In this document: positions 8,057 to 17,465 of the stretch, piece after piece
How the letters are laid out: every line of letters starts with the position of its first letter
Position numbering within the stretch: position 1 is the stretch's first letter
Origin: Rheinheimera pacifica
Lineage (GTDB): Bacteria; Pseudomonadota; Gammaproteobacteria; Enterobacterales; Alteromonadaceae
DNA length: 64,000 bases
Direction of reading: 5' to 3'
NCBI RefSeq assembly: GCF_024809855.1
Contig: NZ_JANUEM010000006.1
Coordinates: 1-64,000 of the forward strand
Program-made: the position numbers and the translations under genes
Notes under the pieces: model-generated
The model's input: only the letters and a program-made list of their open reading frames with translations
The model's database searches: none
Told to the model about the DNA's origin: nothing

Positions 8057-9222
8057 AACTGTATCCTGTTGTTGTTATTAATCTGAGTGCCTTGTAACCA
8101 GCAGCGCTGTATATCCAGCCCGGTATTAAGCAACAGCATATTGGCTAGCGCGCCCTGCTGCAGGTAGCCTATATCAGGCTGCAGGCCACACAAACTGGCC
8201 GGGTTAGCGCTAAGCGCTTTTAAACCACTGCTAAGCGGTAAGGCTAAATCATGATGGTAGTGGCGCAGTGCCGTGAGCATATCCAGCGCAGAACCGGCTA
8301 GCGTGCCATCTGGCAGTGTAAGCTTTAAGCCGTCGCGGCGGATTTCAGTATGCTGATAGGCTAAGGTTTGTAGCTCACTGCCGGTGTGTGCCATAGCATC
8401 GGTAACCAGGATCAGCTTATCTTCGCCTTTACATTGCGCGGCAATACGGGCCGACAACGGGTGTACATGCAAGTGGTCCAGAATAAGGCCGCAATACACA
8501 TCCGTGCTTGCCAGTGCCGCCCCCACCATACCGGGCTCGCGGCTGGTTAGAGGCGACATAGCATTAAATAAATGGGTAAAACAGCGGGCTCCGGCATCAA
8601 TAGCAGCAAGTGCCTGTTCTGCGGTGGCAGCAGAATGGCCCAGACAAACAATAACGCCCTCAGCAGATAACTGGCGAATTTGCGCTGCCGGTACAGTTTC
8701 CGGCGCCAGCGTTACCATAACTATGCCCAGATCTTTACGGCAAAACAGTGCCAGCTCAGCATCAGACAAGGGCCGGATACAGTCAGCCGGGTGAATACCC
8801 CGCCGCGCGGTTGAAAGATGCGGGCCTTCAAAGTGAATACCCACTATTGTATGCCCGGCTTGCGGCAACAGCTCAGCAACCGCATCAGCGGCAGCTTGCA
8901 TAACCTGCAGTTTATCGGTAATTACCGTTGGCAGCATGGCCGTGGTGCCAAACTGCAAATGCGCCTGGCTGATAGTACGCAGAGCGGTGGCATCCGGCTG
9001 TTGGTTAAATAACACGCCCCCGCCGCCATTTACCTGAATATCAAAAAAACCGGGGCAAAGCAGCCCCTGTAACTGCTGGCCAGGTTGCGCCGGCTTAACT
9101 CCGGCCTCAATAGCACTGATACGGCCATGTTGCCAGTCTACCCGGACATTGTTCAGTAGCTGCCTGCCATCAAAGCACTGCGCTACATACAGGGTTTGCA
9201 CTGTGCTATTTGCCTTGCTCAT
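8053..9222 (-). CDS. nagA: N-acetylglucosamine-6-phosphate deacetylase
   Basis: A 389-residue amidohydrolase that converts GlcNAc-6-phosphate to glucosamine-6-phosphate and acetate in the cytoplasm. Visible signatures are GFFDIQVNGGGGVLF near residue 60, GIHFEGPHLS near 128 (metal-binding Glu), CLGHSAAT near 195, FTHLFNAM near 215 and the catalytic VTDAMAHTG near 273. Length is normal for NagA. It overlaps nagB-II by 4 bases upstream and nagP by 4 bases downstream, so translation is probably coupled. Confidence 0.95.
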   Translation of the reverse strand: MSKANSTVQTLYVAQCFDGRQLLNNVRVDWQHGRISAIEAGVKPAQPGQQLQGLLCPGFFDIQVNGGGGVLFNQQPDATALRTISQAHLQFGTTAMLPTVITDKLQVMQAAADAVAELLPQAGHTIVGIHFEGPHLSTARRGIHPADCIRPLSDAELALFCRKDLGIVMVTLAPETVPAAQIRQLSAEGVIVCLGHSAATAEQALAAIDAGARCFTHLFNAMSPLTSREPGMVGAALASTDVYCGLILDHLHVHPLSARIAAQCKGEDKLILVTDAMAHTGSELQTLAYQHTEIRRDGLKLTLPDGTLAGSALDMLTALRHYHHDLALPLSSGLKALSANPASLCGLQPDIGYLQQGALANMLLLNTGLDIQRCWLQGTQINNNNRIQL

Positions 9223-10211
9223 AACGTAATAGTCACTTTATTCAGCCCTACCGGCGCATCCGGGTTTTTGCCCATCGCCACCGCTATAGCTTCAATATCC
9301 AGATAAAAGCGCTGCATCAGCAATAATGGCTGCAGACGCGGATGAATGTCTGCCAGGGTGCTGTGTAGTGTTACTACTTCACCACCGCGTTTTTTTACTT
9401 CGGTAATTTGCGTTTGATGTGCGCCAGCGCTTTCATCTTCCAATGCCACGTTTAACAGGGTCAGCGGCTGGTTAAGTAACGATACCGGGCCGTGTAAAAA
9501 TTCGGCACTGCTGAAGGCTTCGGCCTGAATACCGCATACTTCTTTGATTTTAAGTGCTATTTCACGGCTGATGGCATAACCAAACGCCCGCCCCAACACC
9601 ACACAGTGCCGCAGTTGTTGCAGGTGTGGCAGTTGTAGCTGGGCCGGTTGCACCAGCACAGTTTGCAGCGCTTGCGGTAAGCCGGGTAATGCCGCTAGCA
9701 GTGCCGCATCCTGTTTCCAGTACGCTACCAGCTGTATTATCGCCGCCAGCGTACACAAATAACTTTTGGTTGCCGCAACGGCTTTTTCGGGCCCGGCCAG
9801 CAACGGCACGGCGTAGTCGGCCAGGGCTGCCAACGGTGAACTGATATCATTTACCAGCGCCAGCACCAAAGCCCCGCTTTGTTTGGCGGCACGGGCCTGC
9901 GCCAGTATGTCTTCACTACGGCCAGACTGAGATATAAGCAGCACCAGCGCGCGTTGCAGTTTAAGCTGGCGGGCAAATAAACTGGCGACAGAAGGCGCGG
10001 CCGCAGCTACCACCACGCCCAGCTCTACCTCAATCAGATAGCGGGCAAATACACCGGCGTGGTCAGAAGTGCCACGGCCAACAATATAGACAAAAGCCGG
10101 ATCAAAAGCGCGAATGCGCTCTGCTACTTCGGCGTATAAGCTGCCGTTGCTGTCAATTTGTTGTTGAATGCGTTGCCAGGTTTCGCTGGCTTCCTGTCGC
10201 ATCAGGGTCAT
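9219..10211 (-). CDS. nagB: Glucosamine-6-phosphate deaminase, SIS type (NagB-II)
   Basis: A 330-residue protein made of two SIS (sugar isomerase) domains. They are recognisable from GRGTSDHAG near residue 46, LISQSGRSEDIL near 95, AVAATKSYLC near 145 and AEAFSSAEFLHGPV near 235. It is unrelated in sequence to E. coli NagB but takes the same step, glucosamine-6-phosphate to fructose-6-phosphate plus ammonia, in Shewanella-type pathways. It resembles the isomerase half of GlmS without the glutaminase half. The gene overlaps both neighbours, nagK and nagA, by 4 bases. Confidence 0.92.
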   Translation of the reverse strand: MTLMRQEASETWQRIQQQIDSNGSLYAEVAERIRAFDPAFVYIVGRGTSDHAGVFARYLIEVELGVVVAAAAPSVASLFARQLKLQRALVLLISQSGRSEDILAQARAAKQSGALVLALVNDISSPLAALADYAVPLLAGPEKAVAATKSYLCTLAAIIQLVAYWKQDAALLAALPGLPQALQTVLVQPAQLQLPHLQQLRHCVVLGRAFGYAISREIALKIKEVCGIQAEAFSSAEFLHGPVSLLNQPLTLLNVALEDESAGAHQTQITEVKKRGGEVVTLHSTLADIHPRLQPLLLMQRFYLDIEAIAVAMGKNPDAPVGLNKVTITL

Positions 10212-11131
10212 AGTTGTTTCTCCAGAAAATACTGCCGGGCCAGTGCACTGGCGCCTGCCTCTGGCGGGCCCTGCACCTGGCTGAATTGTTGCTGTAATGC
10301 TGGCGGCAATAATGCCGCCAGCTGTGGTGCTAAACCGCCTATCATGGCAATCTGCGCCGCGCCGCTGTCCTGCAGGCGTTGCAACAACGCCTGAATATAA
10401 CTAAGCCCCCTGGCCAGAATATCGCAGGCATAAGGATCGCCCGCCTGCTGGTGTTGTAATACCAATGGCGCCAACTGGCCGTAATCTGCAGCTTTGTAAC
10501 CTATGCAGCAGCTGATCAGATCGGTATTGCTGTTTACCCCCAAACGGCGGCAAATACTGTGCGTCAGCTCTGTTGCCGGTTGCAGGCCATCCAGTACATC
10601 CAGCGTGGCGCTGACCCCTTGCCAGCCAAGCCAGGCACCGCTGCCCCGATCTCCCAGCGGAAAGCCCTGCGCACTGAATAGCTGTTGTTCGCCATTCACA
10701 CTGGCAAAAGCGGCGGTACCGGTACCGGTTATTAAAATGGCGCCATCGCGCCCGCCATGGGCCCCCAGGCAGGCAATATGTAAATCGGTAGTAACCTGCA
10801 TACTGGCAAAAGGGTGCCGCCAGTTTTGCATTTGCCGCTGTACCCTGGGTACATTTACCCCGGCAAGGCCCAATACCACATGGCTTTGCGCTAACATTGC
10901 ACTGGTATAACCGGCCTGCTGCAGTACGCGCTGACAAGCGCTGAGTATTGAATCGGTGGTCTGGGCAAAGTCTGTTGCCGGGTTGGCCGGGCCTGCTACG
11001 GCTTCGGCCAGCAACTGGCCGCTGGCGTTTTCCAGCCGGGCTTTACACTTGCTGCCGCCGCCATCCACGCCGATAAAAAGTTGTTCGCTTTGCTGCACTA
11101 AAATCTCCTCAGACTGCACTGCTGATGCCAT
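10208..11131 (-). CDS. nagK: N-acetylglucosamine kinase, BadF/BcrA ATPase family
   Basis: A sugar kinase of 307 residues in the ASKHA fold. The phosphate-1 motif FIGVDGGGSKCKARL is near residue 20, a GTGTAAF motif near 125, and GDRGSGAWLGWQG near 145. It phosphorylates GlcNAc delivered by NagP. The start chosen is the ATG in a TAATG overlap with the nagX stop codon; the open frame runs 26 codons further into nagX and is not needed. Same operon as nagX and nagB-II. Confidence 0.9.
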   Translation of the reverse strand: MASAVQSEEILVQQSEQLFIGVDGGGSKCKARLENASGQLLAEAVAGPANPATDFAQTTDSILSACQRVLQQAGYTSAMLAQSHVVLGLAGVNVPRVQRQMQNWRHPFASMQVTTDLHIACLGAHGGRDGAILITGTGTAAFASVNGEQQLFSAQGFPLGDRGSGAWLGWQGVSATLDVLDGLQPATELTHSICRRLGVNSNTDLISCCIGYKAADYGQLAPLVLQHQQAGDPYACDILARGLSYIQALLQRLQDSGAAQIAMIGGLAPQLAALLPPALQQQFSQVQGPPEAGASALARQYFLEKQL

Positions 11132-12207
11132 TAAATTTTCACGAAGATTTTGCGCTGATACATCCACCATACCGGCACATAACACAAAGCCAGAAAGGCA
11201 ACTATCCATAACCCGGCGCTGAAAAACCGGCTTAAGCCAAGCTGCTCAGCTAACTGCAAATAGCTGCCATGTACCGACACACCTGCAATTTGCAGTTCCA
11301 GCAGCTTTTCCAGCGCCACATGCAGCACATAAGCCACAATGGCATTGGCACCAAACACCAGTGAAACCTGAGTAAACCTGTGATATTGCTGTACGTCGGT
11401 GTACCAAATCAGCAGTGCCAGCACCATGCTGGCCATGCCGCTGGTTACCAGTACAAAAGAACTGCTCCAGATTTGCTTAATCAGCGGGAACCACAAGCTC
11501 CACAGGCAACCGAGCAAAAAGCTGCTAAAACCCAGCACAAATAACAGCATGACCAGTTGCGGCAATTGCTGTTTATACTGCAACACTATGCGGCCCATAA
11601 TGACGCCAAATAAACCGCTGGCAATGGCCGGATAAGTGCTGAGTATGCCTTCAGGATCCCAGGTGCCGCGCCATAACATACCGGGCAGAAACTGACTGTC
11701 GAACCAGTTAATCAGGTTGGCATCACGCTCCAATTGCCCTGCCGCCAAACCCGGAGCCGGTACCAGTAAAATCAGCAGCCAGTAACTCAGCAGAATAAAC
11801 ACTGTGATTTGCACCAGCCGTTTAGTGCTGCAGTGCATCGACAGCAACGAGCACACCAGATACACCAGCGCGATGCGTTGCAGTACGCCAAGAATGCGCA
11901 GATCGGCAAATTTCAGGTAAATCAGGTTAACGAAGATACCAAGGCCAAACAGGATCAGGGTACGGCGCAAAATTTTTACCCGCGCTTCTTTTAGCTGCTG
12001 TGCGCTACGCGCCACCGGCTGTAAACCGATGGCTACTGCTACACCAACAATGACCAAAAAGAACGGAAAAATAAAATCGGCAAAGGTAACCCCCTCCCAG
12101 TAAGCATGGGAAAACTCACCATAGGTGTTGGGGCTGTTAACCATAATCATAAACAGAATGGTTAAACCGCGGAATAAATCTAATGCCAGCAAACGTTGTG
12201 ATTGCAT
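11131..12207 (-). CDS. nagX: NagX, polytopic membrane protein related to HGSNAT acetyltransferases
   Basis: A 358-residue protein with about ten membrane segments. The first 60 residues hold the family block LALDLFRGLTILFMIMVN, then HAYWEGVTFADFIFPFF. This matches the DUF5009/DUF1624 group that includes human heparan-alpha-glucosaminide N-acetyltransferase, in which the His before the W-x-G-x-T-x-x-D element is the acetyl carrier. NagX of Shewanella is listed as part of the GlcNAc regulon with unproven function. Here it lies between the GH89 gene (13 bp) and nagK (1 base overlap). It may acetylate glucosaminides on the periplasmic side using cytoplasmic acetyl-CoA; this is inference from homology. 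Confidence 0.85.
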   Translation of the reverse strand: MQSQRLLALDLFRGLTILFMIMVNSPNTYGEFSHAYWEGVTFADFIFPFFLVIVGVAVAIGLQPVARSAQQLKEARVKILRRTLILFGLGIFVNLIYLKFADLRILGVLQRIALVYLVCSLLSMHCSTKRLVQITVFILLSYWLLILLVPAPGLAAGQLERDANLINWFDSQFLPGMLWRGTWDPEGILSTYPAIASGLFGVIMGRIVLQYKQQLPQLVMLLFVLGFSSFLLGCLWSLWFPLIKQIWSSSFVLVTSGMASMVLALLIWYTDVQQYHRFTQVSLVFGANAIVAYVLHVALEKLLELQIAGVSVHGSYLQLAEQLGLSRFFSAGLWIVAFLALCYVPVWWMYQRKIFVKI

Positions 12208-12220
12208 AGTATATTCCTGC

Positions 12221-14533
12221 TTAAAGGTTTGATGGCGGCGCTTTACTGGCGGTAACCAGTTGCTGTAGTGCTTTTACTGCAGACACCACATCGGCCGGCA
12301 CTGCTGATGCAGGCGGTAACGGTTGATCCAGCCAGGCGTTCTCCCAGGCAATTAATTGCTGCTCCAGTGCGGCAGTATCCAGTGGCTTACCATTTACTGC
12401 AGCCTGGCGCTGGGCATCGAAAAACAGCTGCCAGCGCGGCAGATAAAAGTGTGCGTACATACCCTGCCAGGCTTTAGAGGCGTAGTCTTTTAAACTCTCT
12501 CCACCCCAAATAGTGACTTGCTTACGGGCATTGCGCTCGTAAAAGTCGGCTAATTCCGGGCTGTCAGCATAGGCACGGGCATCGTTAACCCAGCTGTAAA
12601 GTGTTTCCTGCTGGCCGCCAATCAGCGCATCTACCTCCAGTATCAATTGCTTGGCCTGACGGCGGAAATTATCGCCCTGTTCTACCTTACCCTGCTGATA
12701 AGCCAGGGTGGTATGTTGCAGCAACATATCAATATGTTGGGTAACCGAATGACGGGCAAAATCGACCAGATCATAGCGGAATAACCTGTCCTGTTGCTGC
12801 GCCTGCGGTAAGGCCACCAAATCACGCAGTGCCTCATCCAGCAAAGCTAAATCACCCGGTGCGCCGGTGGCGCGCAGATATTCTGTTGAGGGGCGTTTAA
12901 ATAACAAATAAGCACCGGCTGAGCCTTCCCACCAGCGAGGGTCCCAGTACTTGGTGCTAAGCGTAGCCTTGTACAGTTTATTCCAGGCTGACAACAACGC
13001 CGGGGTGGTGCTGCCGTAACGGGCATTCAGGTAGTGCTGCAGCCACTCTGTTGTTGCAGTAGCTTGCCCTTGCCAGGCTACGTCAAACATATACTCGTAT
13101 GCTGATGACGTACCGTGGATCCCCTCCGGAAATACGCCATAACCGGTTAAATTGCCTTTTTCTTCATGCTGCAATGCATAAGCAGTTTTTTCGCGGTAGA
13201 AATCAAAATCGGCATATACCGGGTTGCTGCCACCGTAATTATGAATAAAACCAAACACCCACTGCTTACCATAAAACCCTTTGGCGCCCTGCCATACATC
13301 GTAGCGGTCGTTGCCGATATCGTGGATCATCATTTTGTCATCAGGTATTTTGCTTAAAAATGCCTGAATGGAATCCAGATCCCAGAAATGCCTGTCTGAG
13401 CCAAACATCCAGCCCTGCATTACCCAGGTAGCGTTGGGCACAACCTGCGCCAGTGACTGATACAGCGCCTCGCCATAACCGGCCAGATCCTGATAACGGT
13501 TATCTTTTGATACCGGCGGCAGCATTTCGTTAAAGGCATCCATCAGGTAGTAGTGCTGCTCACCATATTCAGCGTTGTATAACTCAATAAAGCGTTTGGC
13601 GACTTTAGCAAACAGCGGATCGGCAGGATCGAGCCAATAGGTGGGTTTAGGAAAACCACTCCAGGCTTTCATTTCAATGATCCGGGCGTCGGGGAACATT
13701 TTAACAAACTGCTCCGGCACATAACCGGAAAACGCCGGTACTACCGGTTTCATGTCGTAGCTGGCCATTTTTTGCAGGATCTGTTTTTGTAGCTGATGTT
13801 TTTTATCAATATAAGCCTGTGGCAACGGGCCTTCGTGGCCTTCGATATTGCCCATCCGCTGCCAGGGGGTAAATGCCGGGCCAGAAAAGTAAGCTGCCAG
13901 TTCATCGTCAGACACACCAAACTCACGCCATAGCTGTTGCCAGATATATTCCTGCCCTTCCATCGCCACCGGGTTATTTACCCCGTGCAACGCCATCCAG
14001 TCCAGTTCCTGCTCCCAGCGATCCCAATTCCACCACGGCGTGGTGTAACCATAAGCACACACATTTAAGTAAGCGCGCTGCTGAAACAAAGCCGTAACCC
14101 GCTCGGCCGGGTAATCAGCAAACTGCTCTGGCAACTGTACCCGGCTGCCTTCCCAGCTTACTGACATAGCGCCAATCTGGCGCAGATATTCATAAGTACC
14201 ATAGCTTAGCGCCGTTAACGCATTGGCACTGACATACAGCTTGCCACTGCGGGCCTCAACCTGATACCAATCGGGCTGGTCATCGTTAACCAGCGAAAAA
14301 TGCACATGCGGCACAGCCTGGCCTGCCACCCGCTCAAACAGCTGCCGCACCGGTTCAGCGCCTGCGCTGTTTTGTTGCTCTGCCACTACGCTTTGCGGTT
14401 GCTCAACTGCCGGGCTGCAACCGGTTAACAAGGCGCCAGCCAATAAGCAGGATGCCAGCACCTTGTGGCGGAACTGACATAGCTTTCGCGACGGGAACTG
14501 TCGCGGCGATAAATTTAGCGGGGATAAATGCAT
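12221..14533 (-). CDS. Alpha-N-acetylglucosaminidase lipoprotein, GH89
   Basis: A 770-residue enzyme related to human NAGLU. The start is the ATG with AAAGGA seven bases upstream. A lipoprotein signal (lipobox LTGC) puts it on a membrane in the periplasm. The sequence keeps the family landmarks: TPWWNWDRWEQELDWMALHG near residue 175, DAFNEMLPP near 333 (first catalytic Glu), IHNYGGSNPV near 430 and GVFPEGIHG near 468 (second catalytic Glu). GH89 enzymes remove terminal alpha-linked GlcNAc from glycans such as heparan-type chains or mucin caps. The released GlcNAc would enter through NagP. Second gene of the operon after the TonB receptor. Confidence 0.9.
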   Translation of the reverse strand: MHLSPLNLSPRQFPSRKLCQFRHKVLASCLLAGALLTGCSPAVEQPQSVVAEQQNSAGAEPVRQLFERVAGQAVPHVHFSLVNDDQPDWYQVEARSGKLYVSANALTALSYGTYEYLRQIGAMSVSWEGSRVQLPEQFADYPAERVTALFQQRAYLNVCAYGYTTPWWNWDRWEQELDWMALHGVNNPVAMEGQEYIWQQLWREFGVSDDELAAYFSGPAFTPWQRMGNIEGHEGPLPQAYIDKKHQLQKQILQKMASYDMKPVVPAFSGYVPEQFVKMFPDARIIEMKAWSGFPKPTYWLDPADPLFAKVAKRFIELYNAEYGEQHYYLMDAFNEMLPPVSKDNRYQDLAGYGEALYQSLAQVVPNATWVMQGWMFGSDRHFWDLDSIQAFLSKIPDDKMMIHDIGNDRYDVWQGAKGFYGKQWVFGFIHNYGGSNPVYADFDFYREKTAYALQHEEKGNLTGYGVFPEGIHGTSSAYEYMFDVAWQGQATATTEWLQHYLNARYGSTTPALLSAWNKLYKATLSTKYWDPRWWEGSAGAYLLFKRPSTEYLRATGAPGDLALLDEALRDLVALPQAQQQDRLFRYDLVDFARHSVTQHIDMLLQHTTLAYQQGKVEQGDNFRRQAKQLILEVDALIGGQQETLYSWVNDARAYADSPELADFYERNARKQVTIWGGESLKDYASKAWQGMYAHFYLPRWQLFFDAQRQAAVNGKPLDTAALEQQLIAWENAWLDQPLPPASAVPADVVSAVKALQQLVTASKAPPSNL

Positions 14534-14575
14534 GGGATGTCCTTTTATTATCATCGTTATAATGCACAACACAGC

Positions 14576-14595
14576 GCCTGCCCCAGGCGGCAGGC
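14576..14595 (-). other. Intercistronic hairpin between TonB receptor and GH89 genes
   Basis: A 7-bp stem GCCTGCC/GGCAGGC with a 6-base loop, 18 bases after the receptor stop codon. There is no T tract after it on the minus strand. It is more likely an mRNA processing or stability element that sets more receptor than enzyme than a true terminator. Confidence 0.4.
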
Positions 14596-14613
14596 TACTG
14601 TTTTTACGAAGTA

Positions 14614-17277
14614 TTACAGGTTAAAGCTTACACCCAGATAATAGCTGCGGCCGATAACACTGGTAGTTTGCCAGGCACGGGTTTGCTCATCACGGTAGGC
14701 TTCTTCATCTTTGCCGGTAACGTTAAGTGCGCCAAAACGCATCGACCATTGATCGCTGATGGTCCAGCCTAACAGCAAATCTACCTGATTACGGCCATTT
14801 ACCACCCGGCCTTCACGGGCAAAAAATGCATCGCTGCTGTCCTGAACATAGGGGCTGCGGTGGTTTAGTGCTACGCGGGCACTGAACTCTTCGTTTTCCC
14901 AGTAAGCGGTAATATTCCAGGTTTGCTCAGATGAGTTGCTCAGGGTAAAACCTTCGCTTTCATCTACCAGAATACGGGTATAGTTAGAACTTAAGCCAAA
15001 ACCGGCTACCGGTAACAGGTCATCTAACCCCTGGTTCCAGCCAATTTCATAACCTTTTACCGTTAGTGTTGAGCTGTCATTGTAAATGGCGGTGATATCA
15101 TAAATATTGCCGCTGGCGTCAACGCACTCTGAACCTGCCATACCCAGTGCGGTACCGTTATATTGCGCCGGGCACACCAGCTCGCTGACGGTGCCGTTTT
15201 TAATATCTTTCTGAAACAGGTTTACCGTTAACGAATCACCCGGGTTGTAGTACCACTCCCAGCCTAAATCCAGCTGATTCGCGGTCAGGGCTTTTAGCTC
15301 CGGCTGGCCCAGGTTGACAGTATAAGTGCGGCTGCCAACCGAGTTTGCCCCCGAGGTTTCTGACGGTGCCAACTGGGTGTTAGAGGTTAAAATGGGCCTT
15401 ACCAGTACTTTGGCGGCGGCCAGGCGCACCTGCATATCATCGTTCAGTGCCAGCACAAAGTTAGCACTTGGCAGGAAGTTGTTGTAATCATAGCTTTGGG
15501 TAATTTCACCAATCGCCAGTTTAATTTCTTCGTTATCCGGGTGAGTGGCGCCGGTCAGATAAGTATTTACATCGCGTTTGGTTTGCTCGTAACGGCCACC
15601 AAAATTACCGCGCAGGGCCAAACCAAATACTTCAGTTTCAAAGTTAGCCATCAGGTAGGCCGAGGTAATTTGCCGCTCCATCGAATAACTTGACTGGGCA
15701 GCAAATAAGGTGGGTACCGTTACGCCTTCAGCCACCAGTGCATCGCGGTAGGCCTGAATATTGGGTGCTATCCAGCTGTGCGGAATACTCATCTGGTTGT
15801 CGAGGAAGTCGGTTACCAGATAGCCATATTCAGCCATTGACGGTAAATCTGCCGGGTCGGCATCACCAATAGCGGCACGGTCAGTGCGGTATACTTCGCG
15901 CTCCAGTGTTTCTTTACGGTATTTAACCCCGGCAGAAATACTGGTAAAACCGTGCCAGTCCAGTAAACGGGTTGCATCAAACTGCACGGCGGTTTCATCA
16001 GAATCCATTTTACGGCTGGCCCCGTTGGGGTATTCATTACGTGGCATGATCGCCGGATACAGCGCCGGATCAGCCAGGTTTTCAGCAACATCAAACACCA
16101 CATCCGACGGGTTAGAAATATCCAGCGTAGCCTGCGAAATGACTGTCGCTAATATCGCCGCTTCTTCATTGTGTAATGCTTTACCTGCGGTGTAATGCAG
16201 CACGCTGCTAAAGGCCCAGTCGTTCCAATCGTAATCCAGCTCTAAGGTGTAAGCCTGCGATTTTGCGTCTTTTTCTTCCAACTGGCGGTTATTTTCGGTG
16301 GTAAAGTTGTTGATTTGGATCTGGTTATACACGCCATTTTCAGCCGCACCTAAGCGGGTGATCTGGTTTTCATTAAACAAAAACACCTGCTGGTTCAGAT
16401 CCTGTTTGGTGTCATCACCGGCATAAACAGCGGTAAATTTAGCTTCAAATTCGCTTGTTGGCCGCCACTGCAGGGTACCATTAAACAAGGTGCGGTCGGT
16501 TTCACGGTCAATACGGCGATAACGTGGCCGGCGCGGCGTAACATCGCCTTGTGCATCAACAAACCAGCGGTCCATCCACAGGTTGTCTACTCTGTCGTCT
16601 AACTGCTGATAACCCATGTTTAGCAACACGCCTACGGTATTACCGGCAAACTGGTCAATGTAGGTAAAATTGGCTTTTGGTGTAACATCACCGCTGGGTG
16701 AAAATTCTGAATACTGGCCATTGGCCGACAGCAGAATTTTTTGCTCTCTGAAAGATAAAGGCGAAGCGGTATCAATATTAATAGTGCCGGATAAACCGCC
16801 GCTGTCCATGTCAGCTGTGGGTGATTTAATCACCTCAATCAACGACGCCAGTTCAGTCTGGATAATGTCAAACCGAAAACCACTGGTAAAATCGGCGCTG
16901 GCCATGGTCTGGCCGTTCAGGGTGGTACGCGCATATTGCGAACCAAGGCCACGCACGCTGATCGTTGAGCCACGGCCGTTAACATTAGAAATTTGTACGC
17001 CAGGAATACGCTGAATAGCTTCAGCGATATTTTCGCTGGGAAACTTACCGATATCTTCCGTGGTGATGGCGTCGGTTACCTTAGTATCCTGGCGTTTAAT
17101 ATCTGCCGCAGCCACTAAACTGCCGCGGAAGGTTACTGAAATAACCTCATAATTATCATCTTCAGGTGCTGTTGTTTGCTGCTGTTGCTCCTGGGCCAGC
17201 GCCGGAAATAATAACGACGCCAGGATCGATGCAAGAACTGTTTTCTTACCTAACTTGTGCTGATTCAACCTGTTCAT
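14614..17277 (-). CDS. TonB-dependent outer-membrane receptor for GlcNAc-containing glycans
   Basis: An 887-residue receptor with a signal peptide ending near ALAQ. The plug domain contains DAITTEDIGKFPSENIAEAI, RIPGVQISNVNGRGSTISVRG and a VIKSPTADM element, the style of the TonB-Xanth-Caul subfamily (TIGR01782). The beta-barrel follows and ends SYYLGVSFNL. It should import an oligosaccharide across the outer membrane with TonB energy. As first gene of the operon with GH89 and the nag genes, the likely cargo carries terminal alpha-GlcNAc; this is a context inference. The promoter and two operators lie directly upstream. Confidence 0.88.
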   Translation of the reverse strand: MNRLNQHKLGKKTVLASILASLLFPALAQEQQQQTTAPEDDNYEVISVTFRGSLVAAADIKRQDTKVTDAITTEDIGKFPSENIAEAIQRIPGVQISNVNGRGSTISVRGLGSQYARTTLNGQTMASADFTSGFRFDIIQTELASLIEVIKSPTADMDSGGLSGTINIDTASPLSFREQKILLSANGQYSEFSPSGDVTPKANFTYIDQFAGNTVGVLLNMGYQQLDDRVDNLWMDRWFVDAQGDVTPRRPRYRRIDRETDRTLFNGTLQWRPTSEFEAKFTAVYAGDDTKQDLNQQVFLFNENQITRLGAAENGVYNQIQINNFTTENNRQLEEKDAKSQAYTLELDYDWNDWAFSSVLHYTAGKALHNEEAAILATVISQATLDISNPSDVVFDVAENLADPALYPAIMPRNEYPNGASRKMDSDETAVQFDATRLLDWHGFTSISAGVKYRKETLEREVYRTDRAAIGDADPADLPSMAEYGYLVTDFLDNQMSIPHSWIAPNIQAYRDALVAEGVTVPTLFAAQSSYSMERQITSAYLMANFETEVFGLALRGNFGGRYEQTKRDVNTYLTGATHPDNEEIKLAIGEITQSYDYNNFLPSANFVLALNDDMQVRLAAAKVLVRPILTSNTQLAPSETSGANSVGSRTYTVNLGQPELKALTANQLDLGWEWYYNPGDSLTVNLFQKDIKNGTVSELVCPAQYNGTALGMAGSECVDASGNIYDITAIYNDSSTLTVKGYEIGWNQGLDDLLPVAGFGLSSNYTRILVDESEGFTLSNSSEQTWNITAYWENEEFSARVALNHRSPYVQDSSDAFFAREGRVVNGRNQVDLLLGWTISDQWSMRFGALNVTGKDEEAYRDEQTRAWQTTSVIGRSYYLGVSFNL

Positions 17278-17372
17278 ACCTGCGCTCTCTTGTTGCCAAT
17301 TATGGTTTATTGAACGTCTTTTCCTGTGTACCAGAGCTTGCTGGCCGGTGATTTATTAATCACTCTGGGTTC

Positions 17373-17402
17373 AAGTTAGCACCACACTGTCAACGTTGTC
17401 AA
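17373..17402 (-). promoter_or_regulatory. Promoter of the nag operon
   Basis: On the minus strand TTGACA (17397-17402) and TAACTT (17373-17378) are 18 bases apart. The -35 box overlaps the operator at 17388-17401, as expected for repression. The leader to the receptor ATG is about 90 bases. Confidence 0.6.
17388..17401. promoter_or_regulatory. LacI-family (NagR-like) operator 1
   Basis: TGTCAACGTTGTCA, a palindrome with one mismatch and a central CG, covering the -35 region of the nag promoter. LacI-type NagR regulators of Shewanella and Xanthomonas are reported to bind TGACA-n-CG-n-TGTCA-like sites, which fits. Confidence 0.7.
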
Positions 17403-17411
17403 TGAAAAACG

Positions 17412-17425
17412 TGACAACGTTGACA
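17412..17425. promoter_or_regulatory. LacI-family (NagR-like) operator 2
   Basis: TGACAACGTTGACA, upstream of the -35 box, centred 24 bases from operator 1. The two sites are related to each other by inversion of their single imperfect arm. Two such sites on adjacent helix faces suggest cooperative binding. Confidence 0.7.
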
Positions 17426-17465
17426 TAAATTTTAAGTTATTGTTTATCAATGAAAATATCGATTT

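Noticed and set aside
10208-11209. Longer nagK start at 11209
   Set aside because: It would overlap nagX by 79 bases; the TAATG overlap at 11131 is the normal coupled start.
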